64,000 nt of DNA. Origin: Lachnospiraceae bacterium (lineage in GTDB: Bacteria; Bacillota; Clostridia; Lachnospirales; Lachnospiraceae). The notes under the pieces were generated by a model. It was not told the origin of the DNA, did not search any database, and saw nothing but the letters and a program-made list of their open reading frames with translations. The DNA lies in the NCBI GenBank assembly GCA_900168235.1, contig FUZG01000002.1, positions 124,001 through 188,000 on the forward strand, read 5' to 3'. Below are positions 36,636 to 44,945 of the stretch, in pieces. Position numbers and translations under genes: made by a program. Every line of letters begins with the position of its first letter. The first letter of the stretch is position 1.

Positions 36636-36673
36636 ACGGAACATGGTTGGGGAAGTAATTTCAGGAGTGAAGG

Positions 36674-38710
36674 ATGAAAACAATTAAAACGGAGGGCAGC
36701 CTTCGTAAATATCTGGTTTGGCCCTGGATATTTGCCATTATTCTGGCGGTTCCGGCAGCGGGGTGCTGGATATTATCCATTTTTGCGGGAATAACAGCGT
36801 CGTCACTCTGGCTGTTTTATATGGTTTTGGCACTGGTGATCTGGTTTAGGAGCAAGAGGACTCTGAGGCGGGATCTTATTGATTTTGCGACCAGATTTAG
36901 TCAGGTACAGAAAGGCCTTCTGAAGGGGCTTGCGATCCCTTATGCGCTTTTGGACGAAGACGGCAGATTTATATGGAGTAATGCCGGATTTGCAGCGATC
37001 ATCCATAAGGATCGTTTTTATTCCAGATCGATCACAGCATTTTTCCCTGAGATATCAAAGGACAATCTTCCGAAGGATGATAAGGTCCAGACGATGGAGC
37101 TGTCCTATGAGAACCGTGATTACAGGGTGGATCTGAGAAGGATCAGGATGGATGAAGATAATGACGGAGTCATCGGAAGCGGAGATTTCTCCGGATCCCT
37201 CATTGCAGTATTCTTTTTTGATATAACAGATGTACGCATGTACATGCGCTTAAACCATGAGCAGTCCCTCGTATCAGGTATGATCTATCTGGATAATTAC
37301 GAGGAAGCCCTTGAAAGCGTAGAGGACGTAAGGCGTTCACTGCTGACAGCCCTTATCGACAGAAAGATAAATAAGTATTTCCATGCCCTCGATGCGATCG
37401 TTAAAAAGGTCGAAAAGGATAAGTATTTCGTAGTGATGAAGCGGATATCCTTTGAACAGATGAGGGAAGCCCGTTTCGACATTCTTGAAGAAGTAAAGAC
37501 TGTTAATATCGGTAATCAGATGGCAGTAACCCTGTCTATCGGCTTTGGTCTGGACACAGACAGCTTTATGATGGACAACGAGTATGCACGAAATGCCATC
37601 GATCTGGCGCTCGGACGAGGCGGTGATCAGGCGGTAGTAAAGTCTCCTGAAAAGATCACGTACTACGGCGGAAAGAGCCAGCAGGTTGAGAAGAGTACAC
37701 GAGTTAAGGCGCGTGTAAAGGCTCACGCATTGAGAGAGATAATCGAGTCCAAGGATCAAATTTTTGTCATGGGACACAAGGTCACAGACATTGATTCCTT
37801 TGGAGCTTCGGTCGGAATATACAGGGCTGCGGATGTTCTTCATAAGAGCTGTCACATCGTTATAAATGATGTAACCGCATCCATCCGTCCTTTCATGGAA
37901 GCATTTATAAATGATAAGGACTACAGCCCGGAAATGTTTGTTACCAGCAGTGAGGCACTTCAGTTATGTGATGAAAATTCGGTGGTCGTAGTTGTTGATA
38001 CCAATAAGCCGGATATCACAGAATGTCCCGAACTTCTGGACATTTCAAAGACCATTGTGGTGCTCGACCATCACAGGATAAGTGCCACAAGGATAAATAA
38101 TGCCACACTGTCATATATCGAGTCCTATGCATCCAGTGCCTGTGAAATGGTATCTGAAATACTCCAGTATATCGCAGACGGCATAAAGATCCGCAATGCA
38201 GAGGCAGACAGTCTTTATGCGGGAATCATGATCGATACTAATAACTTTATGACAAAGACAGGTGTCAGAACCTTTGAAGCGGCAGCATTTTTACGCCGGA
38301 ACGGTGCGGATACCACCAGAGTCAGGAAGTTATTCAGAAATGAATTTGCTGATTATAAGGCACGGGCTGAGGCTGTAAAGAATGCAGAGCTCTACAAGGG
38401 CAAGTATGCTATATCTGTCTGCCCGAATGATGTGGAGAGCCCCACAGTCACAGGTGCTCAGGCGGCAAATGAGCTGCTTAATATCAACCTTGTTAAAGCG
38501 TCATTTATCCTTACGGAATATCAGGATAAAATATTTATCAGCGCCCGTTCCATTGATGAAGTTAATGTTCAGATCATCATGGAAAAGCTTGGCGGCGGCG
38601 GTCACATGAACATCGCCGGAGCACAGATCGTTGGAAAAACGGTGGAAGAAGTGCGTGAGATCCTGAAAAAAACGCTGGATGAAATGGAGACAGAGGGGGA
38701 ACTGTCATGA
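36674..38710 (+). CDS. gdpP: c-di-AMP phosphodiesterase GdpP
   Basis: 678 residues: two membrane spans in 1-60, a PAS-like domain (about 75-175), a degenerate GGDEF domain (about 180-330), then DHH (GHKVTDIDSFGASVGIYRAA, DTNKPD, LDHHRIS) and DHHA1 with GGGGHMNIAGAQ. It hydrolyses the second messenger c-di-AMP and so affects potassium, wall and acid homeostasis. AGGAG is 7 bases before ATG 36674. It heads the conserved gdpP-rplI-dnaB cluster. Confidence 0.95.
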   Translation: MKTIKTEGSLRKYLVWPWIFAIILAVPAAGCWILSIFAGITASSLWLFYMVLALVIWFRSKRTLRRDLIDFATRFSQVQKGLLKGLAIPYALLDEDGRFIWSNAGFAAIIHKDRFYSRSITAFFPEISKDNLPKDDKVQTMELSYENRDYRVDLRRIRMDEDNDGVIGSGDFSGSLIAVFFFDITDVRMYMRLNHEQSLVSGMIYLDNYEEALESVEDVRRSLLTALIDRKINKYFHALDAIVKKVEKDKYFVVMKRISFEQMREARFDILEEVKTVNIGNQMAVTLSIGFGLDTDSFMMDNEYARNAIDLALGRGGDQAVVKSPEKITYYGGKSQQVEKSTRVKARVKAHALREIIESKDQIFVMGHKVTDIDSFGASVGIYRAADVLHKSCHIVINDVTASIRPFMEAFINDKDYSPEMFVTSSEALQLCDENSVVVVVDTNKPDITECPELLDISKTIVVLDHHRISATRINNATLSYIESYASSACEMVSEILQYIADGIKIRNAEADSLYAGIMIDTNNFMTKTGVRTFEAAAFLRRNGADTTRVRKLFRNEFADYKARAEAVKNAELYKGKYAISVCPNDVESPTVTGAQAANELLNINLVKASFILTEYQDKIFISARSIDEVNVQIIMEKLGGGGHMNIAGAQIVGKTVEEVREILKKTLDEMETEGELS

Positions 38711-38771
38711 TTTCTGATCATCAGTTTTATAACATGTAATATTTCCCAAATCTGGAAGGAGTTTATTTTTC

Positions 38772-39218
38772 ATGAAAGTTATTTTATTAAAAGACGTAAA
38801 AGCCCAGGGAAAAGCCGGAGATATCATCGAGGCAAGTGAAGGATATGCAAGAAATTTCCTTCTTTCAAAGGGACTTGCGGTTGAGGCTAATGCCAAGAAC
38901 CTTAACGATATCAAGCTTAAAAAGCAGAATGATGAGAAGGTTGCAGCTCAGGAACTTGCAGATGCAAAGGTATTTGCAGAGCAGCTTTCAAAGACTGATG
39001 TTACTGTAAAGATCAAGGCAGGAGCTGACGGAAGAACTTTCGGTTCAGTATCCTCCAAGGAGATCGCAGAGGCTCTTAAAAAGCAGAAGGGCATCGAAGT
39101 TGATAAGAAAAAGTTTGTCATCAAGGATCCTATCAAGAGCCTTGGCGCATACATGATCCCTGTAAGACTTCATCCTGAAGTTACCGCAGAGTTCAAGCTT
39201 CACGTTGATGCAGAATAA
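38772..39218 (+). CDS. rplI: 50S ribosomal protein L9
   Basis: 148 residues. [39 protein letters not shown] is the N-terminal RNA-binding domain, followed by the long helix and a C-terminal domain ([18 protein letters not shown]). L9 sits at the base of the L1 stalk and affects frame maintenance. AAGGAG precedes the ATG. Located between gdpP and dnaB as in most Firmicutes. Confidence 0.98.
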   Translation: MKVILLKDVKAQGKAGDIIEASEGYARNFLLSKGLAVEANAKNLNDIKLKKQNDEKVAAQELADAKVFAEQLSKTDVTVKIKAGADGRTFGSVSSKEIAEALKKQKGIEVDKKKFVIKDPIKSLGAYMIPVRLHPEVTAEFKLHVDAE

Positions 39219-39245
39219 GTGCCTGTTGTTTAGAAAGGTACCATT

Positions 39246-40607
39246 ATGGACAGTGAAACACTGATAAAGAGAGTTCCGCCCCACTCTGTGGAGGCGGAAC
39301 AGTCTGTCATAGGAGCAATGTTCCTTGGAAAAGAAGCTATAATCGCTGCGTCCGAGATGCTTATCCCGGATGATTTTTATGCGAGGCAGTACGGCATACT
39401 TTTCAAGGCGATTACAGAGCTTTTCAACTCGGGAAAACCGGTGGATTCGGTTACGATCCTTGATAAGCTGAGCGAGATGCAGGCTCCGCCGGAAATTCGG
39501 AACACAAACTTCATAGCGGGACTCATTAACTCGGTTCCCACAAGTGCAAATATCCGCTCATATGCAAAGATCGTCCACGACAATGCTGTTAAGCGCAGGC
39601 TTATCAGGGTCAATGAAGAGATAGCCCAGACCTGTTATGAGGGTTCTCTATCCACAGAGGACATCCTTGCGGATACCGAGAAAAAGATATTCGACATCGT
39701 GCAGACTCAGGGCAGCGGTGAAACAACGGAGAGTATCGAGCAGATAGTACTGACGGTTCTCCATACTATCCAGGCTGCGGCAAAGAGCGGTGACACGGTT
39801 ACAGGTGTAGAGACAGGATTTAAGGATCTCGATATGAAGACTGCGGGTATGCAGCCTTCGGACCTTATCCTTATCGCAGCCCGTCCTTCCATGGGAAAGA
39901 CTGCGTTTGCCCTGAATATCGCAGAGTATGCGGCTTTCAGAAATAACAAGAAAGTCATGATATTCTCTCTTGAGATGTCAAAGGAGCAGCTGGTAAACCG
40001 TCTTATCGCCATGGAGTCATATGTAGATGCATCACGTTTGAGGATTGGTGATCTGCAGGACTCTGAGTGGGATAAAGTTATGGAAGGCGCAGGTATCATC
40101 GGAAAATCGGGACTTGCCATCGATGATACTCCGGCCATCTCCATTGCAGAGCTTCGTTCAAAGTGCAGAAAGCAGCAGCTGGAGCACGGTCTTGATATGG
40201 TACTTATCGATTACCTTCAGCTCATGACAGGAAGCGGCGGAGGCAAGGATGTGAGCCGTCAGCAGGAAATATCTGATATTTCCCGAGCTCTTAAGGCACT
40301 GGCACGAGAGTTAAGGGTTCCTGTTATCGCTCTTTCACAGCTTTCTCGAGCAGTTGAGCAGAGACCGGATCACAGACCGATGCTTTCCGACCTTCGAGAG
40401 TCCGGAGCTATCGAGCAGGATGCCGACGTTGTAATGTTTATCTATCGTGATGACTACTATCATCCTGATACAGACGAGAAAAATATTGCAGAAGTCATCA
40501 TTGCTAAACAGCGAAACGGTTCTATCGGACCTATCAAGCTGGCATGGCTCCCGCAGTACACTAAATTTGCAAATCCTGAACTTCCCCTTTCGTCGGGAGG
40601 CCAGTAA
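39246..40607 (+). CDS. dnaB: Replicative DNA helicase DnaB
   Basis: 453 residues: N-terminal DnaB domain (PPHSVEAEQSVIGAMFL...), linker helix, and RecA-like helicase core with Walker A ARPSMGKTAFALNIA, Walker B VLIDYLQLM and SQLSRAVEQRPDHRPMLSDLRESGAIEQDAD. The hexamer unwinds DNA at the replication fork. No intein is present. AGAAAGG precedes the ATG. The cluster ends in a strong terminator. Confidence 0.98.
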   Translation: MDSETLIKRVPPHSVEAEQSVIGAMFLGKEAIIAASEMLIPDDFYARQYGILFKAITELFNSGKPVDSVTILDKLSEMQAPPEIRNTNFIAGLINSVPTSANIRSYAKIVHDNAVKRRLIRVNEEIAQTCYEGSLSTEDILADTEKKIFDIVQTQGSGETTESIEQIVLTVLHTIQAAAKSGDTVTGVETGFKDLDMKTAGMQPSDLILIAARPSMGKTAFALNIAEYAAFRNNKKVMIFSLEMSKEQLVNRLIAMESYVDASRLRIGDLQDSEWDKVMEGAGIIGKSGLAIDDTPAISIAELRSKCRKQQLEHGLDMVLIDYLQLMTGSGGGKDVSRQQEISDISRALKALARELRVPVIALSQLSRAVEQRPDHRPMLSDLRESGAIEQDADVVMFIYRDDYYHPDTDEKNIAEVIIAKQRNGSIGPIKLAWLPQYTKFANPELPLSSGGQ

Positions 40608-40615
40608 ATACGATA

Positions 40616-40656
40616 AAAAGCTCCGCGGTCAATGGCAGGCGACCGCGGAGCTTTTG
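40616..40656. terminator. Bidirectional terminator of dnaB and the xylulokinase gene
   Basis: AAAAGCTCCGCGGTC (40616-40630) pairs perfectly with GACCGCGGAGCTTTT (40641-40655), 15 bp, loop of 10. Confidence 0.95.
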
Positions 40657-40685
40657 TATGTTCATCAATTTCAGGTTAGGTATGT

Positions 40686-42164
40686 TTATTTTACAAGTTC
40701 TTTATAAAGAGCCTTTACGGAAGGATAGATCTGCTTAAACTTCTGGTAACGCTCTTCGTAACGTGCTGTGATCTCGGGATCCGGCTCGATAGTCTCTGTG
40801 ACTTTTACGATCTTTGCAGCAGCTTCCTCTACAGATGCGTATTCACCGCATCCTACAGCAGCGAGCATAGCGCCGCCCATTGAAGGACCCTGCTCATTTT
40901 CGGGAACGTCAACCTTGATACCGAGTACGTTTGCCATCATCTTCTTCGGAAGGAGACCATGGGAACCGCCGCCAACGATCTTTGTGCGGTCAATCTTTAT
41001 GCCAAGGGACTTTGCAACCTCGAAGGAATCGCGGATAGCAAATGTAACGCCTTCCATGACAGCCTGTACCATGTCTGTACGGGTAGTATCCATGGACATT
41101 CCAACGAACAGACCGCGTGCCTCAGGATCATTATGAGGTGAACGCTCACCCATGAGGTAAGGCAGGAAGAATACGTTGTTGCGGCCGAGCATTTCGTCAG
41201 TGATATCGCCCTCAAGACCTGCGTAATCGTCGCTCTTAAGGATGTGCTCATAGAACCATGATTTACATGATGCTGCGGAAAGCATGCATCCCATCAGGTG
41301 ATAGTGACCATCGGAATGAGCAAATGCGTGGAGTGCATTGAAGCGGTCAACAGCGAAGTTATTGCTGGAGATAAAGATAGTTCCGCTTGTTCCGAGGGAA
41401 ATGTTGCACATTCCGTCGCCTACAGTTCCTGTACCTACGGCTGCAGCAGCATTGTCGCCTGCGCCTGCGATAACCTTTACATCAGCGGAGAGACCGAGAG
41501 CTGAAGCAACATCAGGCTTCAGAGTTCCTACAACTTCATAGCTCTCAAAGATCTTTGCGAGCTGGTCTTCTGTGATTCCGCAAACCTCACACATTTCCTT
41601 TGACCAGCACTTATTCTTAACATCAAAAAGGAGCATACCGGATGCATCAGAAACATCTGTGCAGTGAACGCCGGAAAGACGATATGCGATATAGTCCTTT
41701 GGAAGCATTATCTTCTTGATGCGTGCAAAATTTTCAGGTTCGTTATTTTTTACCCAGAGGATCTTCGGTGCGGTAAAGCCTGCAAATGCGATATTTGCGC
41801 AGTACTGGGAAAGCTTATCCTTACCAACCACCTCGTTCAGATAATCAGTTTCCTTTGAGGTACGTCCGTCATTCCAGAGCAGTGCAGGGCGGATGACATC
41901 ATCGTTTTCATCAAGGATGACAAGTCCGTGCATCTGACCGCCGAATGAGATACCGGCTACCTTTGAAGCATCATGACCTTCCACAAGCTTCGGGATACCT
42001 TTCATGACTGCATCAAACCAGTCGGTCGGATTCTGTTCTGACCAGCCGGGATGAGGGAAAAAGATCGGATATTTTTCTGAAACGATGTTCAGGATTGTTC
42101 CGTCTGCATCCATAAGAAGCAGTTTTACAGCGCTTGTACCAAGATCCACACCAATATAATACAT
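40686..42164 (-). CDS. xylB: Xylulokinase
   Basis: 492 residues, FGGY kinase. MYYIGVDLGTSAVKLLLMD, ISFGGQMHGLVILDE, RPALLWNDGR, GAGDNAAAAVGTG, NISLGTSGTIFIS and GGGSHGLLPKKMMANVLG match the xylulokinase pattern closely; the QMHG box is typical of XylB. It phosphorylates D-xylulose for the pentose phosphate route. It stands alone on the minus strand with its own promoter and a near-palindromic operator over the predicted start of transcription. No xylose isomerase (XylA) gene is in the window; the isomerase candidate is at 57243. Confidence 0.95.
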   Translation of the reverse strand: MYYIGVDLGTSAVKLLLMDADGTILNIVSEKYPIFFPHPGWSEQNPTDWFDAVMKGIPKLVEGHDASKVAGISFGGQMHGLVILDENDDVIRPALLWNDGRTSKETDYLNEVVGKDKLSQYCANIAFAGFTAPKILWVKNNEPENFARIKKIMLPKDYIAYRLSGVHCTDVSDASGMLLFDVKNKCWSKEMCEVCGITEDQLAKIFESYEVVGTLKPDVASALGLSADVKVIAGAGDNAAAAVGTGTVGDGMCNISLGTSGTIFISSNNFAVDRFNALHAFAHSDGHYHLMGCMLSAASCKSWFYEHILKSDDYAGLEGDITDEMLGRNNVFFLPYLMGERSPHNDPEARGLFVGMSMDTTRTDMVQAVMEGVTFAIRDSFEVAKSLGIKIDRTKIVGGGSHGLLPKKMMANVLGIKVDVPENEQGPSMGGAMLAAVGCGEYASVEEAAAKIVKVTETIEPDPEITARYEERYQKFKQIYPSVKALYKELVK

Positions 42165-42217
42165 ATACCTTCCATAACCTTTCCGGCTGCCCCATATTCA
42201 GCCTTAAAATTAAATCC

Positions 42218-42229
42218 GTGCACGTGCAC
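42218..42229. promoter_or_regulatory. Operator GTGCACGTGCAC at the xylB start of transcription
   Basis: A perfect 12-bp palindrome flanked by AAAATTAAA and TTTAATTTT, placed 6 bp downstream of the xylB -10. A near copy is found at 56470-56481. Typical placement for a repressor site. Confidence 0.7.
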
Positions 42230-42235
42230 AGTTTA

Positions 42236-42264
42236 ATTTTAACCTTCTATCCTTCGGGTGTCAA
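42236..42264 (-). promoter_or_regulatory. Sigma-A promoter of xylB
   Basis: On the minus strand TTGACA (42264-42259), 17 bp, TAAAAT (42241-42236). Start of transcription is predicted near 42229. Confidence 0.85.
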
Positions 42265-42284
42265 TCAAAGGTTGGTTGTATTTA

Positions 42285-42313
42285 TTGCTACATAAACGGA
42301 AATCTTCTATAAT
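42285..42313 (+). promoter_or_regulatory. Sigma-A promoter of the DUF624 gene
   Basis: TTGCTA (42285-42290), 17 bp, TATAAT (42308-42313). Confidence 0.7.
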
Positions 42314-42353
42314 CATTCGAAGCGGCATTATTTAGCACAAAAGGTGGTTTTAT

Positions 42354-42983
42354 ATGGGCGGATTATTTAATTACGATGGACCTGTTGTAAGTTTTCTGAA
42401 CAGACTGGCGGATCTTGTGATCCTGAATCTGATATTTATCCTCTGCTGTATCCCGGTATTCACTATCGGAGCATCTCTTACAGCTCTTTCTACAATGACG
42501 ATGAAAATGGTAAAAAAGGAAGAAGGCTACATCGCCAGAGGCTTTTTTACAGCATTTAAGCGTAATTTCAGACAGGCGACCGTTATATGGATGATACTCC
42601 TGATACTCGGCAGCATATTCTGCGCGGATTTCTGGGTATTGAGAGCGGCTGTTTCAGCCACACCGGTGCTTCCTGTGATCCACGGAGTACTGATCCTGCT
42701 TTTCGTATTATTTCTTATGGAATTTCTGTATGTGTTCCCTGTTCTTGCGAAGTTTGACAATACGATAAAGAACACTATGAAGAATGCGATACTTATGAGT
42801 ATCCGTCATCTTCCGTGGACACTGGTGCTTGTTGTCATCGCAGCAGCTGCGGTGGTAGTGAGCTACATTTTCCTGGCATATGCGATCCCTGTTCTCTGTC
42901 TTTTGGGATTTTCGGTGATATCACTTATTAGCGCATATGTTTTTACTGAGATATTTAAGGTATATGTGCCGGCAGAAGAATAA
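42354..42983 (+). CDS. DUF624 (YesL-like) membrane protein
   Basis: 209 residues with about five membrane spans. MGGLFNYDGPVVSFLNRLADLVILNLIFILCCIPVFTIGAS is the typical DUF624 opening. YesL-type proteins accompany sugar ABC transporters and YesM/YesN sensors in Firmicutes; their function is unknown. AAAGGTGG is 6 bases before the ATG. It is divergent from xylB and shares its regulatory region, though the operator lies on the xylB side. Confidence 0.88.
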   Translation: MGGLFNYDGPVVSFLNRLADLVILNLIFILCCIPVFTIGASLTALSTMTMKMVKKEEGYIARGFFTAFKRNFRQATVIWMILLILGSIFCADFWVLRAAVSATPVLPVIHGVLILLFVLFLMEFLYVFPVLAKFDNTIKNTMKNAILMSIRHLPWTLVLVVIAAAAVVVSYIFLAYAIPVLCLLGFSVISLISAYVFTEIFKVYVPAEE

Positions 42984-43005
42984 ATTTATTCAAACTTACA
43001 CATAA

Positions 43006-43162
43006 TGATGTCACGAATTGCTTCGCCGCTGGGCGGCTCTCGCAATTCTAAAACACTCGCAATCCGCGTAACAACGCTACTTGCTCGTGTTTTGCGGGAC
43101 CCAAAGTACAAAGCCTTTTTGTGCAAGCACAAACGGCTCTGTACTTTTTGTCCCTGACATCA
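43006..43162. repeat. Intergenic cloverleaf of nested inverted repeats
   Basis: In the 455-bp gap 42984-43438. A closing stem TGATGTCA (43006-43013) with TGACATCA (43155-43162) encloses three hairpins joined by 1-2 bases. Hairpin I, 43015-43048: GAATTGC/GCAATTC with inner GCCGC/GCGGC. Hairpin II, 43050-43093: AAAACAC/GTGTTTT, GCAA/TTGC, GCGT/ACGC. Hairpin III, 43096-43154: GGGA/TCCC, AAAGTACA/TGTACTTT, AGCC/GGCT, TTTGTGC/GCACAAA. It could be a structured RNA or a small nonautonomous palindromic element. No open reading frame is seen. Confidence 0.75.
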
Positions 43163-43172
43163 CAAAATCTTG

Positions 43173-43221
43173 CCATTCATGGGTGCGGAATGATAAAAGT
43201 GCCCGTGAATGGTAATTTTTT
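43173..43221 (+). terminator. Terminator after the cloverleaf
   Basis: A 12-bp stem with two wobble pairs: CCATTCATGGGT (43173-43184) with GCCCGTGAATGG (43201-43212), then TAATTTTTT. It could end transcription from the DUF624 gene through the cloverleaf. Confidence 0.75.
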
Positions 43222-43383
43222 ATGTTCAACTTGTTGAGGCACAGATGCTGATTTGGGGAAAATTATAAATAATAACAAGGAATCAATCATGTGTTTAGGC
43301 AACTCTGAATTACCATAGTGAATCTGCATAGTCTTTTTATGAAAAGTTTGTATAAGGCAGTCATTACGGACTTTCAAAGCCTC

Positions 43384-43392
43384 TGTTATAAT
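43384..43392 (+). promoter_or_regulatory. Extended -10 promoter of the msmX-like gene
   Basis: TGTTATAAT, 46 bp before the ATG; weak -35 TTACGG at 17 bp. Confidence 0.55.
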
Positions 43393-43438
43393 TTGTACTG
43401 TTGAAAATACAAATTGCTGTAAGCAAGGGAGAAGAATT

Positions 43439-44554
43439 ATGGCAAGTTTATCACTTAAGCATGTATGCAAAGTATATCCTAATGGATTCGAGGCGGTTAA
43501 GGACTTCAATCTGGAAATAGCAGATAAGGAGTTTATCATCTTCGTAGGACCTTCCGGATGCGGTAAGTCTACAACACTTCGTATGGTTGCAGGACTTGAG
43601 GAGATCTCCTCAGGTGAGCTGAAGATCGGCGATAAGGTAGTTAATGATATAGAGCCGAAGGACAGAGATATTGCGATGGTTTTCCAGAACTACGCTCTGT
43701 ATCCTCACATGACAGTTTATGATAACATGGCATTTGGTCTGAAGCTCCGCAAGGTGCCGAAGGATCAGATCGACAAGATGGTACATGAAGCAGCTAAGAT
43801 CCTTGATCTTGAGAAGCTTCTTGATCGTAAGCCGAAGGCTCTGTCCGGTGGTCAGAGACAGCGAGTAGCTATGGGTCGTGCTATCGTTCGTAATCCTAAG
43901 GTATTCCTTATGGATGAGCCTCTTTCAAACCTGGATGCAAAGCTTCGTGTTCAGATGAGAATCGAGATCGCAAAGCTTCACCAGAAGCTCGGAACAACAA
44001 TCATCTACGTTACACATGACCAGACAGAGGCTATGACTCTTGGTGATCGTATCGTAGTTATGAAGGATGGTGTTGTTCAGCAGGTAGATACACCTCAGAA
44101 CCTTTACGAGAAGCCTCAGAACCTGTTCGTAGCAGGATTCATGGGATCTCCGCAGATGAACTTCATCGATGCTACAGTTAAGAAGAACGGCGATGCTGTT
44201 TCTCTCGTATTCGATAACCACTCCATCCCGCTTCCTCCTGCAAAGGCTAAGAAGCTCATCGAGGGCGGTTATGATGGAAAGACTGTAACATTCGGTATCC
44301 GTCCTGAGGACGTTTATGATTCTCAGATGGCAGTTTCTACACTCCCTGAAGAAGCTTCCTTCGATGCAACTATCAAGGTATACGAGCTTCTCGGTGCAGA
44401 AGTATTCCTGTACTTCGATCTTGGAGATACATCCATGACAGCTCGTGTAGATCCTCGTACAACAGCTCGTCCCGGCGATACAGTTAAGTTTGTTATCAAT
44501 ACTGAGAAGATCCACGTATTCGACAAGGAAACTCAGAAGGTGATCACAAACTAA
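43439..44554 (+). CDS. msmX: MsmX/UgpC-type sugar ABC transporter ATPase
   Basis: 371 residues. ABC domain with Walker A GPSGCGKST, Q-loop FQNYALYPHMTVYDN, signature LSGGQRQRVAMGRA, Walker B VFLMDEPLSNLD and His-switch VTHDQTEAM, then a MalK-type regulatory beta domain (FGIRPEDVY). It energises CUT1 sugar importers. In Firmicutes one such ATPase often serves many transporters. It is monocistronic here, with its own promoter and terminator, and the ABC operon at 16-19 kb lacks an ATPase, so service in trans is likely. Codon use looks highly optimised, as expected for an abundant protein. Confidence 0.95.
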   Translation: MASLSLKHVCKVYPNGFEAVKDFNLEIADKEFIIFVGPSGCGKSTTLRMVAGLEEISSGELKIGDKVVNDIEPKDRDIAMVFQNYALYPHMTVYDNMAFGLKLRKVPKDQIDKMVHEAAKILDLEKLLDRKPKALSGGQRQRVAMGRAIVRNPKVFLMDEPLSNLDAKLRVQMRIEIAKLHQKLGTTIIYVTHDQTEAMTLGDRIVVMKDGVVQQVDTPQNLYEKPQNLFVAGFMGSPQMNFIDATVKKNGDAVSLVFDNHSIPLPPAKAKKLIEGGYDGKTVTFGIRPEDVYDSQMAVSTLPEEASFDATIKVYELLGAEVFLYFDLGDTSMTARVDPRTTARPGDTVKFVINTEKIHVFDKETQKVITN

Positions 44555-44588
44555 TATAAGAAGAACACGTTCCTATACGAAATAACAG

Positions 44589-44620
44589 GCAGCAACGGTG
44601 GAAAAGCCGTTGCTGCTTTT
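44589..44620 (+). terminator. Terminator of the msmX-like gene
   Basis: GCAGCAACGG (44589-44598) with CCGTTGCTGC (44607-44616), then TTTTGTG. Confidence 0.93.
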
Positions 44621-44685
44621 GTGTTTGTTAATAAACTGAAAATATAGGTTTTGAATAATATTCAGAAACACGCATTTACTGCGGG

Positions 44686-44697
44686 TTTCGTACGAAA
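44686..44697. promoter_or_regulatory. Perfect 12-bp palindrome TTTCGTACGAAA
   Basis: Lies in the 391-bp gap 44555-44945, about 110 bp before the -10 of the PucR-type regulator gene. Possible operator. Confidence 0.35.
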
Positions 44698-44706
44698 GTT
44701 TTTCAC

Positions 44707-44788
44707 TGTATGGAAATGGGCAATTTTTAAATGCGAAGCATTGCCCATTTCATGGCTTTTGAAATATTTAGATTTCAAAAGTCATACA
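44707..44788. repeat. Three-way-junction palindromic element
   Basis: Closing stem TGTATG (44707-44712) with CATACA (44783-44788). Inside are hairpin GAAATGGGCAAT/ATTGCCCATTTC (44713-44724 with 44740-44751, 12 bp perfect) and hairpin CTTTTGAAAT/ATTTCAAAAG (44756-44765 with 44772-44781, 10 bp perfect, loop ATTTAG). Confidence 0.65.
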
Positions 44789-44803
44789 AAAAGAAAGATA
44801 TTG

Positions 44804-44812
44804 TGTTATAAT
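44804..44812 (+). promoter_or_regulatory. Extended -10 promoter of the PucR/CdaR-type gene
   Basis: TGTTATAAT; start of transcription near 44819, leaving a leader of about 127 bases. No convincing -35. Confidence 0.6.
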
Positions 44813-44826
44813 ATCTAACTATGTAA

Positions 44827-44912
44827 ATCGGCAGGCTGTGCCGATAATGCTGATAGGACGTTATGGATCGCGCTTTTACGGGGCTTTAGTCCCGGGAACG
44901 CAGTCCTAAATC
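44827..44912 (+). promoter_or_regulatory. Structured 5' leader RNA of unknown class
   Basis: Helix A: ATCGGCA (44827-44833) with TGCCGAT (44839-44845). Helix B: TAGGAC (44854-44859) with GTCCTA (44903-44908), enclosing GCG/CGC (44870-44872 with 44899-44901) and CGGG/CCCG (44879-44882 with 44891-44894). It lies between promoter and ribosome site (GGAGG, about 44932). I do not recognise a known riboswitch class. Confidence 0.5.
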
Positions 44913-44945
44913 ATATAAGAAGTAAAACCGGAGGAAAGAACGCAG

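Noticed and set aside
43006-43162. tRNA or tmRNA gene, because of the cloverleaf
   Set aside because: Arms are too long, there is no T-loop consensus and no CCA-type acceptor end.
44840-44847. GCCGATAA as a sigma-28 -10 element
   Set aside because: The nearest TAAA is 12 bases upstream, not 15, and the sequence is the right arm of a hairpin.
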